The notes beneath the pieces are model-generated. The model made no database searches and was not told where the DNA came from. It saw only the letters and a program-made list of their open reading frames with translations. Shown in pieces: positions 1-9,284 of a stretch of 64,000 nucleotides of DNA. Source of the DNA: Moniliophthora roreri (lineage: Eukaryota > Basidiomycota > Agaricomycetes > Agaricales > Marasmiaceae); the NCBI GenBank assembly GCA_001466705.2, contig LATX02000179.1:1-64000 (forward strand), in the 5' to 3' direction. The stretch's first letter is position 1; each line of letters opens with the position of its first letter. The translations under genes and the position numbers were made by a program.

Positions 1-393
1 ATTATATGAAAGTAAGATATAGTATTTCCATATGATTTTCCTACCATTTTCCTAGTGTTTTCCTAGTGTTTTCTCTGACTTTCCCACAATAGAAAATGTG
101 GAATTTTTATCTTATCTTATCAGCATTTTCTGAGCATTTTCAACCAGAGAAAATTTAATGTTTTCTCAGTATGGAAATTATTCTAATATATTGTATTATC
201 TATTAATTCTCAGAATTTGAAAATTCCATATCTTTTGCTGCTGAAAATTTAGTATTCTCCAGGCATATTCTTGTTGAGAGGACACAATTGAAATTTAGAA
301 TTTATATATGGTTTTATAAAAATTCTCTTTGCAAGAAGATTAAGTGTTTTCTCAATCAGAAAACCATGTTAAAAGAACACCTTGTATGTAGTG
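1..393 (+). mobile_element. CACTA-type MITE, right part (cut by window edge)
   Basis: Matches the right half of the complete MITE at 42065-42811 and ends in the same inverted terminal sequence (..CACCTTGTATGTAGTG). The three bases after it are AAT, the same as the target duplication of the copy at 42065. AT-rich, no coding capacity. Confidence 0.85.
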
Positions 394-403
394 AATGTTC
401 TAG

Positions 404-2034
404 TGAAGATGCTCAAAAACCTATGCCTCTACTATGAAAACATGAGGCCTGTGGTGCCAAAATACCCTCGAAAAAGGTATATATATATATAAGTTCTTGA
501 TTCTCAGTTTTGTTTCCGAGTTGGTTTGGCGTGGTTCACTGTTACTGCAACATCAAGAATAATTTCTCAATGTCTTGCTCGGTAGTTTAGAGATGAATGC
601 CTTCAAAACAACTTCTCAGATTGAGATTGGTGTTCTTTTTGTATAATATTTATTGGTTATGTGGGTTTATTATCACTTTGAAAGCAAATACTTGTATAGA
701 TTTTCTACCAGAAACTGCCCAAAGAATAAACTTCTTCTAAGCGAGAATAAAGGTACCTCTTGTACCTGAATATAGCCCTCTTAGCTATGTTCTGCAACAA
801 TTCTCAAGAGGACAAATCTTCTAGACACTGCTAGCCTGAAACCCTCTCTGATTCACGTCGAAACACCAGACTATACTGATGGATGTCAGTTACCCTCTTG
901 GTAAACTGATACAATATTCTTCTTATCAGAAAACATGCCTCTTGCACTAAAAACTAAGCTCTTCCTAGCTTTTATTTATATCTCTGGTTTGGGTTACAAT
1001 CTCAGGTCTCAACTAGCCTGTGCCTCTTGCACAACTAAATAAGCTAAGGCCCAAAGTGGTTGAAAAATACTGATTGCCAGCAGCTCTTCTACCTGAGCAA
1101 CAACATCATACACTCTGGTAATCAGTGGGCAGTATCTCTCCTGCTTTCCACCTACAAAACACATCCCATTTTATACTCTACAATATAAATAATCTAATAT
1201 ATCTGTCACACATACAAATAAAACTGAGTCAGGTGCTAAATATTATATAAACTGAGCGGTGTTTGGTAATTTCTCTGTCACAGTGTCCAATTGTAGTCAA
1301 GCTTCGTAGCCATAATCTCTTTTATTCTTTTTCTATGACGATTGTGCAGTCTCCTGACACTAATTGTTTGCAATTTCTTCAATCAAATAGCTCTCCTTCC
1401 GACTCCATTTGAAAATATTATACTTCCATGCCACTCCACATGGTTCCTTCCTTCTCTGTCTATTGTCATCTGCTCTGTGGACACGTAATATGCTTCCATA
1501 TCTCCTCTAAAGTGTATGCATAAGCTCAGCCATGCTATCTTCTTGTCATACAGCTTTGTCTTCCACTTTCTGTGATACAGGCACCTTTTCAGTAACCGAT
1601 CATCTATTTCATTCCCCTAATTTGATTATTGGTATCTTGAGTATCCTCTGCTGATAATTTGTCATTCTCTGTTTCATATCCGTTTCTTGGTAATATTCTA
1701 GTTGGTGTATCATCGAAGGCTTTTATTCTTCCTTCAAGTCGGGTATGGATTGAAAATATTGTTAAAAGTTAAAATATTCCCTTTGGTACGCTTTCAATAG
1801 AGAGGTGTGATGTGGTGTGTTTCTCTACAGGTTTCAGGATGCTCCTCTGTGTTCAGATTTGCTGTTTATTTTCATACTAGCAGTGGCTGGGTACCCTTGT
1901 ATGGCCTACCATCAACCATTACTCTGCTAATATTTTGTACCCTTCTCTACTACTCACTTTGACTAGCTGCTCAGGGCTCACACTAGTCCTCAATTCCCTT
2001 ATCTATGTCATTTTCAACCATAAAAAGTGCAAAA
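404..2034 (-). mobile_element. Family B long LTR, nearly complete, ends at an assembly join
   Basis: Begins TGAAGATGCTCAAAAACC on the + strand and follows the complete LTR copies at 14813-16486 and 34251-35919 until the n at 2035. The sequence then jumps to the B leader, so the last ~35 bases of the LTR are missing. Short ORFs inside are LTR noise. Confidence 0.85.
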
Positions 2035-2035
2035 T

Positions 2036-2308
2036 NTGAAGCTTCGAATTGACTAAACAAAGCTCCTTCTGTCTGTGAACTGGAACCTTGAACAAATTCT
2101 TCAATGGTTCTTTTCTTTGGACTAATCTTGACTAGTCCTTTACTCTAGATCTTTCCTTGTCACTAAGATCTCTAGTGGTTTTGGTGTCAAATCTCTTCAA
2201 GATTTAACTAATATTCTCTATCTGATTGTCTCTTCTGAAGTTTATCTCTTTGTATCAAGTAATTCACTGATAATATTCTCTAGAACCTCCCTTGCGGTGG
2301 GCTCCAGA
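2036..2308 (-). mobile_element. Family B 5' leader and extreme start of gag
   Basis: Near-identical to 31610-31868, the leader between the 5' LTR and gag of the large B element. On the minus strand it starts directly after the LTR with TCTGGAGCCC, a TGG-containing putative primer-binding site. It is a second copy of the B 5' junction. Confidence 0.8.
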
Positions 2309-2553
2309 TGAAGATGCTCAAAAACCTATGCCTCTACTATGAAAACACAAGGCCTGTGGTGCCAAAATACCCCCGAAAAAGGTATATATAAGTTCTTGAT
2401 TCTCAGTTTTGTTTGTAAGTTGGTTTGGTGTGGTTCACTGTTACCACAACGTTAAGAATAATTTCTCAATGTCTTGCTTGGTAGTTCAGAGATGAATGCC
2501 TTCAAAACAACTTCTCAGATCGAGATTGGTGTTCTTTTTGTATAATATTTCTT
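2309..2553 (-). mobile_element. Family B LTR fragment fused to the relic of the Zn2Cys6 gene
   Basis: First ~245 bp of a B LTR (+ strand reading). It breaks off at an AATATTT tract and continues directly into sequence matching intron 9 and exon 10 of the gene at 16934-19711. Both partners share AATATT, so the join looks like a microhomology deletion. Confidence 0.75.
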
Positions 2554-3340
2554 CTTTCTATAGGCCGATGCTAATATCAACAATGAACTTTCGTGCACTC
2601 AATGCAACTTGGCCAATGCTCGCTGTGAAACTGGCTCAGGAATGTCCACCCACTGTCAACGATGCACTCGTCTTCAATTACAATGCTCATTCAGGATGTA
2701 CTTCTTTGATGCATTTACCATGAACAACTAGCACTTTGTCCAATCGCTGAGTAGTCTCGCTGGTAGTATTATTGTTTATTTCTCTATTAATCTCATTTGG
2801 ATCTAAATATTCTTTTCAGGTCCAGCTTTCCAGATGTCTGCCATCTTCGACTTAATGGTCTCGTCCCTTTGTGTTTGACAACAGATCTCCCTTCTCCATG
2901 TTCAGGAGGAATCTGTCAAAAGTGCACTTTGACATTACTGGTCTAAAGTCCGGTTCATACATGATCGTTGACAACAAGGTTGTCATGGTCGATGGGTCCG
3001 AAGCCCCGTTTGTCTTATAGACTGCTGATGCTGGGCCTTCCTCTGCTACCCTTTGTGCCACTAGTCCTACAAATACTGTTGACTCGACTAACAAAGCCAG
3101 TGCTATGGCAGCTGACAATGCTAAGTCCTCTGTATATTTCTCTTTTTCTGGCTGATAGTTGTTCCATCCACTATTCACATGTTTTAGTGGATTTCTGAAA
3201 CTTCCATATGCCAATCTCTATTCAATCCTTTTGAAATGTTGAAAATTGTTGAAATTTTGTTGAAATTTCAGGTGTGTATTCCTCCCCCCCAACTAAATAA
3301 TAACAACATCCCTGTTGTTCAGGCAAGTACATGTTTTCCA
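2554..3340 (+). pseudogene. Relic of the Zn2Cys6 antisense gene, with internal deletions
   Basis: Second, diverged copy of the gene at 16934-19711. From ~2564 it matches exon 10 (all six cysteines at 2594-2686 keep the spacing C-x2-C-x6-C-x9-C-x2-C-x6-C), then part of exon 11 and exon 12. Two internal deletions are visible: one near 2925 joins sequence equivalent to 18965 and 19208, the other near 3009 joins sequence equivalent to 19288 and 19383. From ~3145 it matches DNA equivalent to 20395-20590, including the CTCCCCCCC tract. It ends at the n at 3341. It cannot encode the whole protein, but it shows that the gene is repeated and travels with family B LTRs. Confidence 0.75.
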
Positions 3341-3341
3341 N

Positions 3342-4634
3342 CTGAATATAGCCCTCTTAGCTATGTTCTGCAACAATTCTCAAGAGGACAAATCTTCTAG
3401 ACACTGCTAGCCTGAAACCCTCTCTGATTCACGTCAAAACACCAGACTATACTGATGCATGTCAGCTACCCTCTTGGTAAACTGATACAATATTCTGCTT
3501 ATCAGAAAACATGCCTCTTGTGTTAAAAACTAAGCTCTTCCTAGCTTTTTTTTATATCTCTGGTTTGGGTTACAATCTCAGGTCTCAACTAAATAAGCTA
3601 GAGCCTAAAGTGGTTGAAAAATACTGATTGCCGGTAGCTCTTCTACCTGAACAACAACATCATACACTCTGGTAATCAGTGGGCAGTATCTCTTCTGCTT
3701 TCCACCTGCAAAACACGTCCCCTTATATACCCTACAACATAAATAATCTAATATATCTGTCACACATACAAATAAAACTGAGTCAGGTGCTAAATATTAT
3801 ATAAACTGAGCTGTGTTTGGTAATTTCTCTGTCACAGTGTCCAATTGTAGTCAGGCTTCGTAGCCATAATCTCTTTTATTCTTTGTCTATGATGATTGTG
3901 CAGTCTCCTGACACTAATCGTTTGCAATTTTCTTGATCAAACAGCTTTCCTTCTGACTCCATTTGAAAATATTATACTTCCATGCCACTCCGCATGGTTC
4001 CTTCCTTCTCCGTCTATTGTCATCTGCTCTGTGGACGTGTAATATGCTTCCATTTCTCCTCTAAAGTGTACACATAAGCTTAGCCATGCTATCTTCTCGT
4101 CATACAGCTTTGTCTTCCGTTTTCCGTGATACAGGCACCTTTTTGGTAACCAATCATCTATTTCATTCCTCTAATTTGATTATCAGTATCTCGAGTATCC
4201 CCCGCTGATAATTTGTCATTCTCTTTTTCATATCTGTTCTTCGGTAATATTCTCGTTGATGTATCATCAAAGGCTTTTATTCTTCCTTCAAGTTGGGTGT
4301 GGTTTGAAAATATTGCTAAAAATGAAAATATTCCCTTTGGTATGCTTTCGATAGAGAGGTGTGATGTCATGTGGTTCCCTACAGGTTTTGGGATGCTCCT
4401 CTGTGTTCAGATTCGCTGTTTATTTTCATACTAGCAGTGGTTGGGTACCCTTGTATGGCCTACCATCAACCATTACTCTGCTAATATTTTGTATCCTTTT
4501 CTACTACTCGCTTTGACTAGCTGCTCAGGGCTCACACTAGTTCTCAATTCCCTTGTTTATGTCATTTTCAACCATAAAAGTGCAAAATATTCTCTATTTG
4601 CGTGCAAAATAAAAGGTAAAAGTTACACATATCA
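3342..4634 (-). mobile_element. Family B LTR, distal ~1.3 kb, ending at an insertion boundary
   Basis: Starts in mid-LTR after the n and runs to the LTR terminus ..ACATATCA at 4634. The next four bases are CTGC, identical to the four bases before the B LTR at 13411. It is therefore a good candidate for the right-hand end of the B insertion in element A, placed here by the assembly. Confidence 0.8.
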
Positions 4635-5385
4635 CTGCCTGCAACCAATACCAGCATGGATGGAGCTGGAAGCCATCCAAGAACAACTGGAGAATGAGGA
4701 GAGGGAAGTGAACCTCCCTCAGGTGGAGCTGACAAGCCTGTCTACCCACCAGACCAGAGCCTCATCAATGAGTCCACAAGACAGTCATCCCCTGCATCCG
4801 TTATCTCCAGAACCTCTGAACGAGCTGAGCTCTTCCCCAACATTTCACTCCCTGCTACTCTGCCCCCAATGTCTGACCCCGCCATCTCCCCCCTCAACCA
4901 TGAGACCTGATTCAACTCCCATAATCCCTATCGACGAATGGACGCCACCGACCAACTTGAACCTGCCTCCCTCACCCAGTCCACCTCTACTATACCAATC
5001 AACTCGAACCTATCTGGACCCACTAGTGTCAGTGTGGGACGTGGAGGATGATGACAAAACAGACGACAGGGCTTTGCAACAAAGCATCAGATCGAGGGCT
5101 CCTACGCCACATCCAGAGGCACGGATGGTCGAGGTGTATGACTCACTCAATGTCCTGTGTGCAAGTTGGGCAAACACTGCGCTGTCGACTGCGCAAACTA
5201 CAGTTGTCCGGTCTGCAGAATTGCTAAGGCTGGACATCTCCCTAGAGACTGCGGTGACTGACGAAGGTCTGGTCGAACTTTGGGACGTGACTATCCCCAT
5301 GGTTCAACATCTCTTAACTATGATCCAAGAGACAATCTTGACTGGAATGAGGAACTCTATGGAAACAGGGAACAGTAGATGACAA
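4635..5385 (+). pseudogene. Element A ORF3, C-terminal part (Arg-rich patch and tandem CCHC knuckles)
   Basis: Read in the frame that starts CTG CCT GCA at 4635. It is a Pro/Ser/Thr-rich stretch followed by an Arg/Gly-rich patch (~5035-5075) and two zinc knuckles at 5151-5252 (C-x2-C-x4-H-x4-C, then C-x2-C-x6-H-x4-C). It ends E-E-L-Y-G-N-R-E-Q and TAG at 5383-5385. Several in-frame TGA codons align with Arg in other copies and are readily explained as CGA to TGA. Removing the B LTR and one CTGC duplication joins this frame exactly to the ORF3 part at 12850-13410. Role: presumed nucleic-acid-binding protein of the retroelement; function unknown. The longer +1 frame (open to 5382) is discussed in the findings. 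Confidence 0.75.
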
Positions 5386-5543
5386 GGAGGAACAGGAGCA
5401 CCAGCCTTGATTGTCAACATCGGAGAAGAGGAAGGACCGCAAACCTTCTTCTTTGCTCCAACGAGCAGAGTAGCGGTGTGAGAATGGTTAATAGGAGGAC
5501 AGCCGCTTACAAACGTGGATGTTCATGCATAGAACAGGGGTAT
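5386..5543 (+). other. Element A 3' untranslated end with polypurine tract
   Basis: The +1 frame after the ORF3 stop carries V-N-I-G-E-E-E-G-P, close to V-D-L-G-E-P-E-G-P in element E at the same place. The purine-rich AGAACAGGGGTAT at ~5531-5543 abuts the LTR start and is the likely plus-strand primer. Confidence 0.6.
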
Positions 5544-5586
5544 TGTTACAATCTTTCCCTTTGCTATACAGACTTTTTCATTTTCA
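5544..5586 (+). mobile_element. Element A 3' LTR, first 43 bp only
   Basis: TGTTACAATCTTTCCC.. matches the start of the 5' LTR at 7348 almost base for base, then stops at the n at 5587. Confidence 0.8.
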
Positions 5587-5994
5587 TNGTAGTAATATAT
5601 TTAAGTTAAATACCTAATATAATGCCCCATAACAATTGCAGGGCATTATAACATGTTGCAGACATTATATCACAATATAATGTGTTTTGGGTGTTATATC
5701 AAGTTGCATGCATTATATTGAGTTCCAGCTGTTATATCAGATTGTGTAGTATTCTAATGGAGTATAGAATGCTATATCAGTGATGCAGCACTGATACAGC
5801 ACTGATACAGCACCTTCATGAAGGATGGGACTCTAAGGAAAATAATTGGCAGTGATCATATGCCTGAAGACCCCTCCAAAGTGGACCTTAAATTCCAACA
5901 TGTGGCAAATTTTCAAACTCCATTTCTTTCTCTTCTTAACTACTACTATTGTTGTCCCCACCACTGTTATCCCCTTCTCCCATTGTCATTCCCT

Positions 5995-6300
5995 TCCACC
6001 ACTGTCATCTCCATCACTGACAATAGCAATGACATGCTTGACACCAACAACACACTGAACAATGTTCCTCAATGCTGTCTGACATATTACAGCCAGCAAC
6101 AAGACCAACATCATGTGCTACGTCATCACCCTCACTGCTGCCAACAACATGCTTAACACCAATGGCACTCTTGATAATGTTCCTCACTGCTACTGACAAC
6201 ACTTGCTGACACATCACCAACATTATTAACATTATGTGCCATGTTACTGCCCTCACCAGTAATATGCTCAACACTAATGTCCTTGACAAGGTCCGTCAAG
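5995..6300. repeat. Imperfect tandem repeat, period ~115 bp
   Basis: The phrase ATGCTTGACACC recurs as ATGCTTAACACC and ATGCTCAACACT at 6034, 6149 and 6263. The following AATGTTCCTCA.TGCT and ACCAACATCATGTGC-like segments repeat in the same order. About 2.6 diverged units. Confidence 0.7.
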
Positions 6301-6743
6301 CTGCCAAAATGCTATTAATAATACCAGTGCTCAGACACCATCTAAAAGGGGTACATCATTCACAGCTCATATTACAACATAGACTCTTACAATTTCAACC
6401 CTAGGTCCATCATATTGAATCCAATGTCATGCCTGATCATCAAGGTTAGTGTATTGTTGGTGCCCACATGTGTCTACATAAAGTGTGCCTCTTATCATTT
6501 TTTCATCTCATTCACTGATGATACTGTCTTAGGTTCTTTGATTGCCAGTGTTGCTGGTTTGGTGAGCTTACCCTTGTGAATATATTTGAACAACCTGTTT
6601 ACTCCTCCCCATTCTTAGATACTTTTTTTGCCTATAAATAGGCTGTCAGGCAGTGTTGTACAGGTAACAATGTTGCTAGTAATACTGTACCTTATGTATT
6701 TAAAGTGAATATATGATTCTTTAACCTGTTTATTTTGATAGGA

Positions 6744-6771
6744 TTGAAGCAAGGCTCTTGAAGCAAGGCTC
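6744..6771. repeat. 14-bp tandem duplication
   Basis: TTGAAGCAAGGCTC occurs twice head to tail (6744-6757 and 6758-6771). Confidence 0.9.
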
Positions 6772-6940
6772 AGACTGATAAGGTAAATGTAAGAGGATAA
6801 GAGATAACTGTCACATTTTAGACAGCTGCCACAAAGAGTGTCATAGTGGTCCATGTGTGATGCAAACTGCACAAGACAACATGATAAACCACTTTTGTAA
6901 GATAAGTTAAGTGCCTGTTCTAAGCCATAATTGTTGATGC

Positions 6941-7347
6941 TGATATGCATAACTTTTACCTTTTGTTTCACACACAAAAAGAGAATATTTTGCACTTTTA
7001 TAGTTGAAAATGAAATATATAAGGGAATTGAGGACTAGTGTAAGCCCTAAGCAGCTAGTCAAAGTGAGTAGTAGAGAAGAATATAAAATATTAGCAGAGT
7101 AATGGTTGATGGTAGGCCATACAAGGGTACCCAACCACTGCTAGTATGAAAATAAACAGTGAATCTGAACACAGAGGAGCATCCCAAAACCTGTAGGGAA
7201 CCATACCACATAATACTTCTCTATCAAAAGCATACCAAAGGGAATATTTTCACTTTTAATGATATTTTCAATCTATACCCAACTTGAAGGAAGAATAAAA
7301 GCCTTCAATGATACACATATGAGAATATTATTGAGAAACAGATATGA
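6941..7347 (+). mobile_element. Family B LTR fragment, opposite orientation, cut by element A
   Basis: Begins TGATATGCATAACTTTTACC, the reverse complement of the end of the B LTRs, and follows them for ~400 bp. It is interrupted at 7348 by the 5' LTR of element A, so A inserted into an older B LTR. The rest of this LTR is not found beyond A. Confidence 0.85.
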
Positions 7348-7949
7348 TGTTACAATCTTTCCCTTTGCTATACAGACTTTTTCTTTTTCGTTTCCTTGTA
7401 CCATCACCTCTCCAGCACCTCTTTGAGCGCTACTTTTCTTTTTTTCTACCTATGCTTCTCATTAACATCTGGACTCATACACCTTCCCAGTTCCCCTTTC
7501 TGTTTATGCCTCTCTTCTTATTTAAGACATCATTGTGACTTCATTTGTGATCTCATTCTGACGTTATTATTCTATTACTTTCTATCTGTTTCTTATTTAT
7601 GACATTATTTTAATGATCTCATTCTGATTTCATTTTGATATTATGATGACTTTATTTATGATGTAATTATGACTTCATTCTTCTTATTAGGAACTATTTG
7701 CATGTTGATTCGTATCTTTGTACACCAAGTTGTGACCTTGAACGATGTACAACTCAGTAGATACAAATGATGTATAAGTAGGTAGAGATCTAGGTCTAAG
7801 CTCTTCAGCTTGACCTAGTTAATCAACTTGTGTTTTAAGCCAACAAACAGATCTCTGAACCTAGCTTTGCTAGCACTCTCGAACTTGAACCTTAAGTGCC
7901 ACTACGTCATTGTGGTGTTAGTTGTCGTTGCTGCACAAGTAATGTAACA
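7348..7949 (+). mobile_element. Element A 5' LTR (602 bp)
   Basis: Starts TGTTACAATC, ends GTTGCTGCACAAGTAATGTAACA-type sequence, with the short terminal inverted repeat TGTTA/TAACA typical of the family. TATAAG lies at 7773-7778, about 30 bp before the self-priming segment at 7806, which places the transcription start around 7803-7806. Its start matches the 3' LTR fragment at 5544. Confidence 0.9.
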
Positions 7950-7962
7950 AAAGGTCAAGCTG
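7806..7962 (+). promoter_or_regulatory. Self-priming pair of element A (7806-7816 with 7952-7962)
   Basis: CAGCTTGACCT at 7806-7816, just downstream of the TATA box, is the exact reverse complement of AGGTCAAGCTG at 7952-7962, two bases after the LTR end. In the Tf1/sushi group the 5' end of the mRNA folds back to prime reverse transcription at such a site. The same pair occurs in H, G and I, and a 10-nt version in D2. Confidence 0.75.
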
Positions 7963-8033
7963 ATCATTGCTGACCTGTCTAGGTCAAGGCATCATTTTCG
8001 AACTGAACCACGACACCGCCACGAGCCCGCCTT

Positions 8034-9284
8034 ATGGCTCACGAGGAAACCAAACTCGATGAACAGCTCGAAGTAGCTGAGCAGTTGTTGAACCTGAATC
8101 CAGAACAAACCCTGCGCCGAATTACTCATAGTCAGTGGAGAGGAGCCATTGAAGGTCTCCAGATGAACGAAGAAACAGAATCTTCAGAAACTGAAGCTAA
8201 GTCTTCCTCCGAACCTAGCTCTGTTAGTGAGCATCAGAATCTCAACGAGACCCCATCTGAACCAGAAATGATGACCCCAGGACCTTCCAGTGACCAATCT
8301 GCTGATCCTGCTCCCAATGTCCAACTGAAGGTAGAGCAGGACGACTCAGATGCTCAATGGGCGGCGACTATTGCAACGTCCATAATCAAAACCATTGATA
8401 ATTGAAAAGATGACAATGCCAAGACATGTAAACCTGATCTGTATGAGGGTGATCATAAAGATACCCAGCAATTCCTACTCAATCTTGAGGTCTTCTTTAG
8501 GATGAATGCTTCCAAATATAATACCAATGAAAAGAAGAAGTTGTTTCTTCTTTCTCTCCTCAAAGGACAAACCAAGTAATGGAAGATGATGGAAAAGATG
8601 AAGATTTTCCCCAAAGACCTGAGTTCACATACAGCACAGAAGGCAGCTGAAGAAAAATGGGACAATTTTAAGGCAAGATTCAGGGCATATTGGCAACCTG
8701 TTGATGTCAAAGGAGATGCCCAAATCCAGATTGAAGAACTCCGAATGAAGGAGTGAGCTGACGATTATGTTAATTAATTCTGACTCCTTGCCATGGAAAC
8801 TGGGTATGATGACAAAGCACTGATCAAGTTCTACAAGGAAGGACTTCCTGAATCTCTAGTCAACAAAATCATGCTTTGCTTGGAAGGAGTTCCAACCACC
8901 CTCAACAAGTGGTTCAGTCTCTCTATCCGATACGATAACCAATACAAATTCACCATGGCACAGAAGAAGAAACAGATGGGTAGAGAAACAGTTAAACCCA
9001 AGATACAGCGAAAAGAGAAAGAGGTAGTCATTGGGAAGATATCCGAATCGGACAGGCAAGATTATCTCGCTCAAGAGAAGTGTTTCAATTGTGCTAAAAT
9101 TGGACATATCTCAAAGGATTGCCCATTAAAAAGGCAAACCAACCAAATCCCACAAGCACAACGAGAACTGCCAAAAAAGTTCTCAGCTCAAGAAACATTC
9201 ATGAAAATCAAGGCTATGGTATTGGAACAAGGAGAAGCAGAACAGGAAGAGATCTTCGATCTCATGGGAAAGAAGGGTTTTTAA
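8034..9284 (+). pseudogene. gag: Element A gag (decayed)
   Basis: Retrotransposon Gag that would form the virus-like particle. Starts with ATG at 8034, 85 bp after the LTR. An acidic N-terminal third is followed by the core Gag domain (block Y-E-G-D-H-K-D-T near 8446; R-M-K-E near 8746; E-T-G-Y-D-D near 8799) and one zinc knuckle C-F-N-C-x4-H-x4-C around 9080. One continuous frame, interrupted by stops at 8403 (TGA), ~8577 (TAA), ~8755 (TGA) and two near 8776. It ends at TAA 9282-9284 in the slippery context that leads to pol. Confidence 0.85.
9275..9281 (+). promoter_or_regulatory. Putative -1 frameshift site, element A (GGGTTTT)
   Basis: The heptamer G-GGT-TTT directly precedes the gag stop TAA. 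A -1 slip gives GGG-TTT-TTA and continues into the pol frame. The same heptamer sits at the same place in elements G, H and I. Confidence 0.7.

Larger units (their letters stand above)
5588..6940. other. Gene-free AT-rich stretch with simple and tandem repeats
   Basis: No supportable gene. 5640-5815 is rich in imperfect repeats of the type GCATTATATC and ends with tandem GCACTGATACA. The 115-bp repeat at ~5995-6300 and the 14-bp duplication at 6744-6771 lie here. A TATA-like CTATAAATA at ~6629 is isolated. Confidence 0.6.

Noticed and set aside
4441..5382. Long + strand ORF of 313 codons taken as a single gene
   Set aside because: Its first ~65 codons are family B LTR sequence and it crosses the LTR/element A boundary at 4634. 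The same LTR reading (M-G-T-L-V-W-P) recurs at 6907-7134 (minus) and 16293-16583, so it is an LTR accident.
5640..5815. Spaced GCATTATATC repeats considered as a CRISPR-like array
   Set aside because: Repeats are short, imperfect and irregularly spaced, in a eukaryotic context.
6615..6995. Minus-strand ORF of 126 codons
   Set aside because: Part of it is B LTR; the rest shows no domain or conserved copy.
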